This document shows, in pieces, positions 24,860 through 32,396 of a stretch of DNA of 64,000 bases. The stretch is from Streptomyces sp. NBC_00620 (GTDB lineage: Bacteria; Actinomycetota; Actinomycetes; Streptomycetales; Streptomycetaceae). Position numbers and translations under genes: made by a program. Numbering within the stretch: position 1 is the first letter of the stretch; each line of letters starts with the position of its first letter. The stretch is taken from assembly GCF_026341825.1 (NCBI RefSeq), contig NZ_JAPENY010000002.1, positions 2,575,001-2,639,000 on the forward strand, given 5' to 3'. The notes beneath the pieces are model-generated. The model was not told the origin of the DNA and ran no database searches. It saw nothing but the letters and a program-made list of their open reading frames with translations.

Positions 24860-25516
24860 ATGAGTGCCTCGAACAGTAGTGCGTCGAGTTCCGTGGGATT
24901 CTGGGCGCATCAGAGGCAGGCGTGGCAATGCCTCGCCCACTCGATCCGCAGCGCGTACCGCAACCGCCGCGGTGGACTGATCGCAACAGTTGTGGCGGTG
25001 CTGGCACTTCCGGCAGGAGGCGGACTACTCCTCTGGCCTTCCAGTGCCGACCTCCGCATTACTTCGCTCGACGACAGCAAGGATGTAGTGATCCCTCGCT
25101 GCGTACAGAGCCTCCGAGGCAGTGGCAGCCTCCCCGAAGGGCACCACCTTTGGATCGCAGTTGAGTTCCCGGACAAGGCAGGAGGCAACCGCATTGTGTT
25201 CGCCGTGGAGGCCACCATGCGCAGCGGACGCTGGCACGCCGACAGGATCAACGTCGGCGGCGAGGGCCACATTGGGAACACCTACACGCTGACAGCCGTC
25301 GATGTCGACGGGCTGACCCACGAGATGCTCGCAACGACAGTCATCGACATGTATGACAGCAAGGCCGAAACGCTCGCCGCCGGCGACGACCTGTGGAGGT
25401 TCTCGGCCCACAGCTACCCCACGGGAGCCCGACCTCGCGATGCAGTCAACGTCAGCCGAGGCACCGATCAGCGCTCCTGTACTGAGGTGGCCGAAGGGCA
25501 GCCGACGAACTCTTGA
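24860..25516 (+). CDS. Membrane-anchored hypothetical protein
   Basis: 218 residues from ATG 24860, with GGGGGAA four bases upstream. An N-terminal Ser-rich segment, a basic stretch (SIRSAYRNRRGG) and one membrane helix (LIATVVAVLALPAGGGLLLW) precede an extracellular beta-rich domain (LRITSLDDSKDVVIPRCVQS, HHLWIAVEFPDKAGGNRIVF) with two Cys. The arrangement resembles single-pass sensors or surface proteins; no family recognised. GC is slightly lower than in core genes. Confidence 0.6.
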   Translation: MSASNSSASSSVGFWAHQRQAWQCLAHSIRSAYRNRRGGLIATVVAVLALPAGGGLLLWPSSADLRITSLDDSKDVVIPRCVQSLRGSGSLPEGHHLWIAVEFPDKAGGNRIVFAVEATMRSGRWHADRINVGGEGHIGNTYTLTAVDVDGLTHEMLATTVIDMYDSKAETLAAGDDLWRFSAHSYPTGARPRDAVNVSRGTDQRSCTEVAEGQPTNS

Positions 25517-25549
25517 GAACACCGCTTCGTAGAGAGACCCAGCGAGAGA

Positions 25550-25690
25550 TCTCAGCTTGGGTGATCCAGAAATGAGTGCTACTGACCTGCGGTGGAGCGG
25601 TGTTGGCGCTCTATTCACCGTCCAGCCGGTGCCCGGTGATCCCAGTGGTTCCCTGCACGATCTGGCACACGTCTGGCACGGTCGTCGCGT
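25550..25690. repeat. Second attachment-like core with conserved flank
   Basis: tctcagcttggg (25550-25561) repeats 23188-23199 inside the tRNA-Gly fragment. About 95 bases further right, gtggttccctgcacg and tctggcacgg recur, as they do about 106 bases right of the first core (23294-23320). Two related integration ends are therefore likely. Confidence 0.5.
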
Positions 25691-25694
25691 GCCT

Positions 25695-25931
25695 TCAGCC
25701 GTGGGTTTTTCTGTCGCGTAGTTGCTCGAACCAGCTCATGATCAGCCACCAGAGTCGCCACAACCAGCCTCTCCGACGGCGGTGGGTAACCGGAGTCGCC
25801 TGTACGCGCGAGGTGCGGAGTCTTGGCGCCTGAACTCGCCCTCCGCCACCATGCTGATGGCAGTAGCCCTTCCATCCGGCCGGGTTTCCGCACGCTCGTC
25901 CCTGCCGTGTCACGCCAGCGCAACGCCCCAT
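25695..25931 (-). CDS. Small Cys/His-rich (zinc-binding-like) protein
   Basis: 78 residues from ATG 25931. The first 30 residues hold C-x7-RxC...YCHQHGGG (GRCAGVTRQGRACGNPAG then WKGYCHQHGG), the pattern of short zinc-knuckle modules found in phage and mobile-element proteins. A basic linker leads to a Trp-rich hydrophobic segment (RRRGWLWRLWWLIMSWFEQL) that could sit at the membrane. No strong ribosome site. Function unknown. Confidence 0.55.
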   Translation of the reverse strand: MGRCAGVTRQGRACGNPAGWKGYCHQHGGGGRVQAPRLRTSRVQATPVTHRRRRGWLWRLWWLIMSWFEQLRDRKTHG

Positions 25932-26029
25932 GACGGGAGTCTGGCAGAGCCTGCGCGGGGAGGGGGCGATTGGGGCAACTGCTCACGAGAACTACGGAGT
26001 CCAACCTACGAAGACATCAGCTTGGGAAG

Positions 26030-27492
26030 CCTAAGGGCAATGCCGTTGCGTTATGGGCCTGTGGGTTGGGGTCGTTTGATGAGGATGGCCTGGGTGCCGG
26101 TGCGGGTGGGCTGGGGCCAGTGACGGTGTTCAGCCCGTTTGAGCCAGTAGTTGGACATCTTTCGTTTGACAACACGGGGCTGGCTGCGCAGGCGTCTGGC
26201 GGGAAGGAGCCTTTCCAGCAGGTCTTCCTGGAGTAATCGCAAGGCCTGGACCAGGAGGTCAGGGGGAAAAGCTGCCGGGCGTAACGGTCACACTGCGGCG
26301 AGCGGAGCGCAGAGTCTCGGTGAAGGAGACGCGGTCGGGGTCGAGTTGGCGGGTGGCCGCGGTTCTGAGCATCAGCTCCCGCAGTGCATGGTGGACCAGG
26401 AGATGGGCCCAGATCTGTTGCAGGACACCGTCGGGTGTCTTGCTGCTGAGGACCACCTTCGCGCCGCGCTGGTGGGTTTTGATCTCGGCGAAGACGGATT
26501 CGATCTCCCAGCGTTCGCGGTAGAGGGCGGCCAGTTGCCGGGCCGGATAGCGGCGGGCGTCCAGGAGAGTGGTGATCAGGCGGTAGTCCTGGGCCGTGTC
26601 TTTGAGCTGGTAGGCCAGGACACGCACGGTGACCGGGTCGCGGTGGGAGGCGTCGGTGCCGGCATGGATGCGTGAGATCCAGGACCCGTCGCGCAGTGGC
26701 CTGTCGATGGGCAGGACACGGTTGGCGGGCACCCGCCACAGCAGGTCGGCGCCGGTGGCGGTGAAGGCCTGCCACAGTGGGACGCCGAGGAACTCGCGGT
26801 CGGCCAGCACGAGTTGGCCTGGCCCGCAGGAGCGGGGCAGGCGGCCCACCAGGGTCACTTCCCCGGTGCGGCAGCCGGCGAGTTCGGCGTCCAGCACCGC
26901 ATGGCTGCCCACCTCCACCAAGGCGGCCATCCGCACCTGCACAAAGGCACTCCGGCCGGTCCCACGACCGTTGCCGGGACGGCCGAAGGCCGCTTGATTG
27001 GCCTCACTGTCGGCGGCATCCCAGCAGGTCCCGTCCACCGCCAGAACCCGCAAGCCCCGCCAGAACGCCCCCGGAGTCGCCTCGGTGGCCATCGGCTTCG
27101 CGGTCGTGGCGAACAGCACCCGCAGCGGCTCGGATCCCAGCCGCTGCCGGGCCCGAAACAGTGACGACTTCGCCGGAACGTGCCAGTCACCCAGCAGTCC
27201 CAGACCGCGAAGCCCCGCGACCAAGTGCCGCATCACTTCTAGATACGGGGCGGGAGAGAACAGCGCCAGCCCCAGCACGAAGTACACCACCAGCCGGGCG
27301 GGCAGCAGCCGCTTACGCCGCTCGGACCGGCCACACGCTGCCACCACCCGATCCACCAACCCCGGCGGATACACCCAGGTCAACAGCCCCAGACCCGATA
27401 AGTCAGACACACTCGCGGCCACCCGCATCACCCCCGGGACCCACTCCCAACCAGCCTACGCCCAAGGCAAAAGCAACGGCATTGCCCTTAGG
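26030..27492 (-). mobile_element. IS4-type insertion sequence, 1463 bp
   Basis: Perfect 20-bp terminal inverted repeats: cctaagggcaatgccgttgc at 26030-26049 and its complement at 27473-27492. One transposase gene on the minus strand fills the element. The left end abuts a third copy of the tRNA-Gly core (26017-26030). No clear target duplication is visible. Confidence 0.88.
26051..27431 (-). pseudogene. IS4 family DDE transposase with a frame change
   Basis: 390 codons read without interruption from GTG 27431 (or ATG 27428) to TGA at 26259. DDE residues are visible in LAVDGTCWDAADS, LVLADREFLG and YRERWEIESVFAEIK. The expected C-terminal part continues in the +1 frame (DLLVQALRLLQEDLLERLLP, then PRVVKRKMSNYWLKRAEHRH) and stops at 26051. 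The junction reads TCC CCC TGA CCT. Either a one-base insertion has inactivated the gene, or it uses +1 frameshifting at CCC-UGA. Confidence 0.8.
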
Positions 27493-27667
27493 TGCTCCCA
27501 CGGACGGCCCGACCCTGCAAGCCCGGCGGCCACGTGCGAGTGGACGCTCGGCACGGGGCACCATGTAGGGAAGTGATGGCTGACCAGGAGGTTTACAAGC
27601 AGGCCCCACTGCGATAAATTTTGCGACGAAGTCAGATGTTTCCGGCCATTAGAGTATCCGATTTCTG

Positions 27668-27766
27668 TGTCGATTGGTGTAATGGTGTGCGAATTCGGGC
27701 CGGCAATTTCGCACGATAACACGCTCACCTAGTGAGAGTTCCTCGGTTCGATTCCGAGGTCGGCAG
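27668..27766 (+). other. tRNA-like structure upstream of HEPN gene
   Basis: A canonical T-arm (CCTCGG TTCGATT CCGAGG, 27741-27759) is followed by GTCGGCA (27759-27765), which can pair over seven positions with TGTCGAT (27668-27674), two pairs being G-T. TTGGTGTAATGGT after the 5' strand resembles a D-arm, and CTCAC-CTA-GTGAG (27724-27736) resembles a long variable arm. The anticodon region instead forms a longer hairpin (GTGCGAA...TTCGCAC) and no normal 7-base loop is seen. It could be a degenerate phage-type tRNA, an attachment site or a tRNA mimic. Confidence 0.4.
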
Positions 27767-27827
27767 AGTTTGCCAATGATAGTGGTAGATTCTGCCGACT
27801 TCGGCAATTGCACTCTGGGGGATATTT

Positions 27828-28574
27828 ATGGATCGCGAGAAGCGTCATCGCGCACATATTCGCAATATGGAAGCCCTCGAAATGTCTTTCGAGGTGGCTA
27901 GCAGATCCTGCAAGGAAGCCATTCGACATGGCGACGAACATGAGATTATCGCACTGACTCGGACCTGTGCACTCCTCCTTGGCGCTACGCTTGAGGATCG
28001 CCTGATGACTATCATCAGCTCACCTGACTTCCCGGAATCCAGCGAGCAGCGTGTCATGGGCAAGCGGACCGTTCTCGAAATGTGGAATCAGGTACTCGTC
28101 GAGGCTTTCTCAGTCCGGTATAATGTGCCTCGCTCGAAAATACCCTCAGCTCTTCCATACACCAGTGCGGCCTACTTTACGGGCATGAAATCTGTGGTCG
28201 ATGATTGGATGGAATCACTCATCAACACCAGAAACTGTTTAGCGCACGGCCAATGGATCGTAGCTTTCAACGAGCAGCGTAGCAGCGTGAATCAGGAGCG
28301 AACCGCGAGGCTAAATGCGCTAACTCTATGGCATCTTCGCCTGCAAAAGAACATGCTGAGACACTTGGAACGACTCATTTTTGACCTCACGGTCACCCAG
28401 TATGCATTTGAGCGTGACTTCGACAGGCATTGGGCGAACCTGAAGGCGGCTCAAACTAGAATTTCGTCAGATAAGTCCAAAGAGTGGGAACTCCTCCTTC
28501 AGTCCCGCCATCAAAGAGGGAAGGGTTATACCAAGCGAAATTATCGACAACTTATTGACGCCGGGCTTCTCTAG
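27828..28574 (+). CDS. HEPN-domain-like protein (putative RNase), horizontally acquired
   Basis: 248 residues from ATG 27828 with GGGGGA seven bases upstream. Almost entirely helical; residues about 128-146 contain WMESLINTRNCLAHGQW, the R-x4-H signature of HEPN ribonuclease families with the typical N and AHG context. Base composition is far lower in GC than the surroundings, with many A/T-ending codons, indicating recent transfer. HEPN proteins act as RNases in abortive infection and toxin systems; target and partner are unknown. No MNT antitoxin is adjacent. A tRNA-like element lies just upstream and a hairpin downstream. Confidence 0.6.
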   Translation: MDREKRHRAHIRNMEALEMSFEVASRSCKEAIRHGDEHEIIALTRTCALLLGATLEDRLMTIISSPDFPESSEQRVMGKRTVLEMWNQVLVEAFSVRYNVPRSKIPSALPYTSAAYFTGMKSVVDDWMESLINTRNCLAHGQWIVAFNEQRSSVNQERTARLNALTLWHLRLQKNMLRHLERLIFDLTVTQYAFERDFDRHWANLKAAQTRISSDKSKEWELLLQSRHQRGKGYTKRNYRQLIDAGLL

Positions 28575-28601
28575 GGAGCGCGTTACAGTAAAGGTCAAGA
28601 G

Positions 28602-28619
28602 AGCTATTTTTGGATAGCT
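28602..28619 (+). terminator. Hairpin terminator after HEPN gene
   Basis: AGCTAT-TTTTGG-ATAGCT, 28 bases past the stop, low GC like the gene it follows. Confidence 0.5.
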
Positions 28620-28731
28620 TAGCGTGTCTCCAAAAGTTTGAACACCATTGCCGATGATTTGCATCACCAAGGCCTTCCGGTGATTCGTCGGTTTGCGGCG
28701 CACTGTTCAGAACGGCGCGCGTAGCCGACGG

Positions 28732-29094
28732 ATGACATTGAAGGAAAGTGCTGCAAAGACGGCTGCGAACGGCCAAGCAGAGATCACAATCCAGAAGGAA
28801 AATCCGGGCACGGTCTACCGCTGGCGGCTGCGAGGCAGGCCGACGTACTTCCATGTGCTGGCTTGGTCTCCGTGCACGTTCGCGGTCGAGCATGCGGACA
28901 CCCCGGGTATGACGCTCGTGGTCACCACCGACCAGCCGCATACGGGCAACTGGTTCGGTCGCGAGGCTGAGCCTGTACTGCCGTCTGGTGCTGCCGTGGC
29001 TGTCCGGATCGCTCTGCGCGAGGGTTGGGCTCCGACGGCTCTGGGCTCCGCGTTCCACCTGGATCAGTCCGCCGGCTTCACGCCTTCGAACTGA
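28732..29094 (+). CDS. Hypothetical protein
   Basis: 120 residues from ATG 28732. A TTG 13 codons upstream is possible but has no site. Mixed beta pattern: AEITIQKENPGTVYRWRLRG, then FHVLAWSPCTFAVEHADTP, GMTLVVTTDQPHTGNWFGR and AVAVRIALREGWAPTALGS. No family recognised. It lies between the HEPN gene terminator and the IS3-type element, with GC closer to Streptomyces genes. Confidence 0.45.
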   Translation: MTLKESAAKTAANGQAEITIQKENPGTVYRWRLRGRPTYFHVLAWSPCTFAVEHADTPGMTLVVTTDQPHTGNWFGREAEPVLPSGAAVAVRIALREGWAPTALGSAFHLDQSAGFTPSN

Positions 29095-29197
29095 CCGGAT
29101 GCTGGGCCTTGTTGGCGCTCGTACCTCAGCCGACGACAGTCAGCCACGATGGCGGGTGCGTCAATGGGTCTGGTGCAGGTTTGGGTGACAGGTTCGG

Positions 29198-30055
29198 TCA
29201 CGCGGCCTGGAGGGCCGATGTGGTCATGACGGTCTCGAATTCGACGGGGGTCAGGCGGCCGAGTGCGGCTTGTCTGCGGCGCCGGTGGTAGGTCCTCTCG
29301 ATCCAGGTCACGATCGCGATGCGCAGTTCCTCGCGGGTGGCCCAGGATCGGCGGTCGAGGACGTTCTTCTGCAGCAGGCTGAAGAAGGACTCCATGGCCG
29401 CGTTGTCGCCTGCCGCGCCGACCCTCCCTATCGAGCCGGCCATCCGGTGGTGGTCGAGGACCCGGACGAACTTCCGTGACCGGAACTGCGATCCGCGATC
29501 GCTGTGCAGAATGCACCCGTCGACGTGTCCACGCCGGGCAACAGCGTTGTTGAGAGCTGTGACGGCCAGGCGGGACTTCATCCGCGTGTCGATCGAGTAG
29601 CCGACGATCCTCCTGCTGAAGACGTCCTTGATCGCACAGAGGTACAACTTCCCTTCGCCGGTGGCGTGTTCGGTGATATCGGTGAGCCACAGCCGGTTCG
29701 GGCCATCCGCGGTGAAGTCACGGCGGACGAGGTCGTTGTGCACCGGCGGGCCGGCCTTCTTGGTACTGCCGCGCCTCTTGCCGAAGACGCTCCACCAGTT
29801 GTTGTCCCGGCAGATCCGCCACGCGGTCCGGTCGGCCATGCCGGATCCCGCGCTGCGGGCCTCGTCGGCCAGAAATCGGTAGCCGAACTCCGGATCCTCG
29901 CGGTGCGCGTCGAACAACGCGTTCGCGCGTGTGGCCTGCTCGAACTCGGCATCGGTCACCGGCCGCTCCAGCCAGCGGTAGTAGGGCTGGCGGGCGAGTT
30001 TCAGGACCCTGCACGTGACCGTGACGGGAATTCCGCCCGTGGCCAGCTCTTTCAC
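29198..30055 (-). CDS. IS3 family transposase OrfB (DDE integrase core)
   Basis: 285 residues from GTG 30055, overlapping the orfA stop (GTGA). The N-terminal HTH_21-like region (REDPEFGYRFLADEARSAG) is followed by the rve core: first Asp in LWLTDITEHATGEGKLYL, second Asp in GCILHSDRGSQFRS, and Glu in GDNAAMESFFSLLQKNVL. All three catalytic acids are intact, so the element may be active. Expression is probably coupled to or frameshifted from orfA. Confidence 0.92.
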   Translation of the reverse strand: MKELATGGIPVTVTCRVLKLARQPYYRWLERPVTDAEFEQATRANALFDAHREDPEFGYRFLADEARSAGSGMADRTAWRICRDNNWWSVFGKRRGSTKKAGPPVHNDLVRRDFTADGPNRLWLTDITEHATGEGKLYLCAIKDVFSRRIVGYSIDTRMKSRLAVTALNNAVARRGHVDGCILHSDRGSQFRSRKFVRVLDHHRMAGSIGRVGAAGDNAAMESFFSLLQKNVLDRRSWATREELRIAIVTWIERTYHRRRRQAALGRLTPVEFETVMTTSALQAA

Positions 30056-30360
30056 GAGCGGGTAGATCCTTTTCCCGGCAGGTGTGCCTGTGACAGGTAG
30101 GCCGCGGCCCGGCGCAGGACCTCGTTCTCCTGCTCCAGCAGCTTGATCCGCCGACGTGCTTCCCGTAGTTCCGCGTTGTCCTGGCTGGTCGTTCCGGGCC
30201 TGGTCCCGTCGTCAATGTCCGCGCGACGCATCCATTTCCACAGCGTCATCGCGTGCACTCCGAAGTCGGCGGCCACCTGCTCGACCGTCACGCCCGGGCC
30301 GCGGTTCCTCGCGACCCGCACGACGTCCTCGCGGAACTCTTCCGGATAAGGCTTGGGCAC
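30052..30360 (-). CDS. IS3 family transposase OrfA (helix-turn-helix)
   Basis: 102 residues from GTG 30360, preferred because GGAAGGA lies upstream. Helix-turn-helix of the IS3 type (YPEEFREDVVRVARNRG, VTVEQVAADFGVHAMTLWKW) and a C-terminal coiled coil (NAELREARRRIKLLEQENEV) with leucine spacing. Binds the element ends and joins OrfB. Confidence 0.9.
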   Translation of the reverse strand: MPKPYPEEFREDVVRVARNRGPGVTVEQVAADFGVHAMTLWKWMRRADIDDGTRPGTTSQDNAELREARRRIKLLEQENEVLRRAAAYLSQAHLPGKGSTRS

Positions 30361-30399
30361 AGCGACATCCTTCCCACCCGCCCCACAGGGCAAGCCAGT

Positions 30400-30984
30400 T
30401 CAGATGTCACCCGATCGTGCAGCAGACCCCAGCTTGGACATGCTCGGGCTGCCCACTAGCTCGCAGGCTGACGCGACAACGCGTTCCAACTCCGGGACGA
30501 TCCCGCCCCATGACGCCTGCATCACGTAGTAGCCAGGGGGATGCTTCTCCGTGGAAGGTATGCAGGACAACGAGTCGATGCCAAGGCGTTCGAACTCGAT
30601 GTAAAGGTTGAAGTCGTGCTGCCAAAAGTAGGGCGCGGTTTCGGGGAGAACTCCGCGCTCTTCCAACTCAGACAGAAGCCTCGGGATGCGTGCCAGTGCG
30701 CGCTTCCAGCTCTTGTCTGGCGAGAGGTACACGAGCCATGTGTAGGCAAGGCCTGACTGGCGTATGTAGCCGAGCTGATTGGACTTGGTACCGGCGGCTC
30801 TGTGGCGCGGGTCCACCACGAGCTTGACCTCAACCGCGATGGTGCGTTCTTCGTGGGTGAGCGCCAAGTCGTACGCACCTTGTCGGCCATCAGCATCGTT
30901 TGTGATGACCTCCACGCCCAGCGTGCCACTGACGCACCTGCCCGCCAGGTGCGCGGCGGCATCTATCTTTTGACGGCCTTGCAT
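30400..30984 (-). CDS. PD-(D/E)XK nuclease-like protein, 3' end altered by IS3
   Basis: 194 residues from ATG 30984 (weak ribosome site). GAYDLALTHEERTIAVEVK matches the D...ExK core of restriction-endonuclease-like folds, with helices on both sides. The last codons (SGDI then TGA) lie inside the IS3 terminal repeat, so the original C terminus is probably lost. Possible origins are a restriction enzyme, a repair nuclease or a protein related to mobile-element defence. Composition is moderately low in GC. No methyltransferase partner is visible. Confidence 0.5.
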   Translation of the reverse strand: MQGRQKIDAAAHLAGRCVSGTLGVEVITNDADGRQGAYDLALTHEERTIAVEVKLVVDPRHRAAGTKSNQLGYIRQSGLAYTWLVYLSPDKSWKRALARIPRLLSELEERGVLPETAPYFWQHDFNLYIEFERLGIDSLSCIPSTEKHPPGYYVMQASWGGIVPELERVVASACELVGSPSMSKLGSAARSGDI

Positions 30985-31235
30985 GAGTCGACGGTACGGA
31001 GGTCGAGAGCCTCGGCGCAGCAGATTTATGGCTGGCTGATCTCTCAGTGCCGTTGGCGTCCCGGTTCCGGGACTGGCAGTCGCAGGCGGCCGCGTTGCAA
31101 GCTGGCCTCCGGTGGGTTCCTTGCCTCTGAGGAGTAATGCTGACCTGCTGAGATGCCTCTCAAGATCAACACGCTATTACAACGTGATCACTGGCAAACA
31201 GCTGCTTTCGGCGGCATCCGACTGCACAAACACCA
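30985..31235. other. Intergenic region
   Basis: Between the start of the nuclease-like gene and the terminator of the tRNA-Arg fragment. No coding signal found. Confidence 0.3.
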
Positions 31236-31273
31236 AGACCCCGTCCTCAGCTAAAGCGCTGATGGCGGGGTCT
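31236..31273 (-). terminator. Terminator beyond tRNA-Arg fragment
   Basis: AGACCCCG (31236-31243) pairs with CGGGGTCT (31266-31273); an inner TCAGC/GCTGA stem adds stability. It lies 17 bases past the tRNA 3' end in the tRNA direction. Confidence 0.6.
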
Positions 31274-31290
31274 CTGGGCACCTCATACAG

Positions 31291-31340
31291 GGTGCCCCCG
31301 GCAGGATTCGAACCTGCGCACACGGCTCCGGAGACCGGAT
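31291..31340 (-). other. tRNA-Arg(CCG) 3' fragment: attachment-site scar
   Basis: The minus strand reads anticodon arm with ggtctccggagcc (anticodon CCG), variable loop, T-arm caggttcgaatcctg and acceptor cgggggcacc. The D-arm and 5' acceptor half are missing; instead the sequence passes directly into an epoxide hydrolase pseudogene. The CCA is incomplete (CCT). This is the second truncated tRNA 3' end in the island region. Confidence 0.8.
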
Positions 31341-31616
31341 ATGCGCGAAGCGACCCGGAGTTCCGTCGATCTCGGTGGTGAACTGCGGACATTCGTTCAG
31401 CCGCGCCTCCCCCGTATGTCAGTCGTAGCTGTGCCGCCAGTACCGTACGAGCTCTTCGAGGTAGTCCCGCGGAACTCCGTGCGCCCAGTCCACGCCCGGC
31501 AGTTCGTTGGGCTGGCGCGTGCGGTCGAGGCGCTGGTGCAGATCGTCGAGATCGCCGTCCGGGAAGCCGGCACGGAATGGCTGAATGGGTGCGGCATCCG
31601 AAGGGGTCATGTCCAT
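31341..31616 (-). pseudogene. Epoxide hydrolase, truncated and with a nonsense codon
   Basis: From ATG 31616 the N-terminal epoxide hydrolase domain is clear (PFRAGFPDGDLDDLHQRLDR, PRDYLEELVRYWRHSYD). A TGA at 31419 replaces the expected Trp codon; the same frame then continues with family-like GEARLNECPQFTTEIDG until it meets the tRNA-Arg fragment at 31340. The alpha/beta-hydrolase body is absent. It is a double-damaged remnant marking the right junction. Confidence 0.8.
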
Positions 31617-31792
31617 GGATGCGATTTCCGGGGCCGGGGGTCACGCCAGGCGATCTCCGGGCGCCGGACCGTCCGCCGGACAGGAGGACGACGCCGCCGC
31701 GACGCCGAATCCCCTGCCCGCGCCCCCGATGAGTTTCCGGGTGAGGATCAGTCGACAGTAATGACGACGTTCCCCCGCCCGAGGAGGTACTC

Positions 31793-32275
31793 ATGCCCGC
31801 CGAAGGATTCACCACCTGTCTGTGGTTCGACGGTCAGGCTGAAGAGGCTGCGAACCACTACTGCTCGATCTTCAAGGACTCTGAGCTCGGCAGGATCGGG
31901 CGCTACACGGAGGCGGGGCCCGGTCCCGCTGGTTCCGCCATGGCCGTCGAGTTCGTGGCCAACGGCCAGAAGTTCGTCGCTCTGAACGGCGGTCCGCAGT
32001 TCACCTTCGACGAGGCGATCTCCTTCCAGATCTACTGCGACGACCAGGACGAGGTGGACTTCTACTGGGACAAGCTCACCGAGGGCGGCGGTGAGGGCGG
32101 CCCCTGCGGCTGGCTCAAGGACAAGTTCGGCCTCTCCTGGCAGGTCGTCCCGGCGAAGCTCATCGACATGCTCGGTGACCCGGACCCGGAGAAGGCGGTC
32201 CGCACGACCCAGGCCATGTACAAGATGGGAAAGCTGGACATCGCCGCCCTGGAGAAGGCGTACGCGGGGGAGTAG
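31793..32275 (+). CDS. PhnB-like VOC family protein
   Basis: 160 residues from ATG 31793 with GAGGAGG seven bases upstream. PhnB/3-dmu-9_3-mt signature: TTCLWFDGQAEEAANHYCSI, VEFVANGQKFVALNGGPQF, and FYWDKLTEGGGEGGPCGWL then KFGLSWQVVP. Such proteins are dimeric VOC-fold enzymes or binders with unknown substrates. Followed by an 18-bp tandem repeat before the convergent ABC transporter gene. Confidence 0.88.
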   Translation: MPAEGFTTCLWFDGQAEEAANHYCSIFKDSELGRIGRYTEAGPGPAGSAMAVEFVANGQKFVALNGGPQFTFDEAISFQIYCDDQDEVDFYWDKLTEGGGEGGPCGWLKDKFGLSWQVVPAKLIDMLGDPDPEKAVRTTQAMYKMGKLDIAALEKAYAGE

Positions 32276-32285
32276 CGGACCGGCT

Positions 32286-32357
32286 CGGTTCCAAGGACCC
32301 GGGCGGTTCCAAGGACCCGGGCGGTTCCAAGGACCCGGGCGGTTCCAAGGACCCCGG
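32286..32357. repeat. Four 18-bp tandem repeats
   Basis: The unit cggttccaaggacccggg occurs at 32286, 32304, 32322 and, with one change near the end, 32340. Neighbouring CCCGGG ends can pair, so transcripts may form stacked hairpins. It lies between convergent genes and may help terminate both. Confidence 0.85.
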
Positions 32358-32396
32358 CGCACAGCGGCCGGCCCGCCGCCGCCCCACAGGGGGGGC

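Larger units (their letters stand above)
29183..30412 (-). mobile_element. IS3-family insertion sequence, about 1230 bp
   Basis: Two overlapping minus-strand genes (orfA, orfB) with short imperfect terminal repeats: gggtgaca at 29183-29190 and its complement tgtcaccc at 30405-30412. Exact ends are uncertain by a few bases and no target duplication was identified. The right end supplies the stop codon of the nuclease-like gene at 30400. Confidence 0.75.

Noticed and set aside
27576..27617. 13-codon frame (MADQEVYKQAPLR) before the HEPN gene
   Set aside because: Too short to separate from chance and no ribosome site of note; it could be a leader peptide but nothing supports it.
27668..27766. 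Functional tRNA
   Set aside because: T-arm and acceptor pairing are good but no 7-base anticodon loop with a proper stem can be drawn, and position 33 would not be T.
31112..31381. Plus-strand frame through the tRNA-Arg fragment
   Set aside because: Contains the PPAGFEPAHTAPE translation artefact of a tRNA T-arm; no other coding support.
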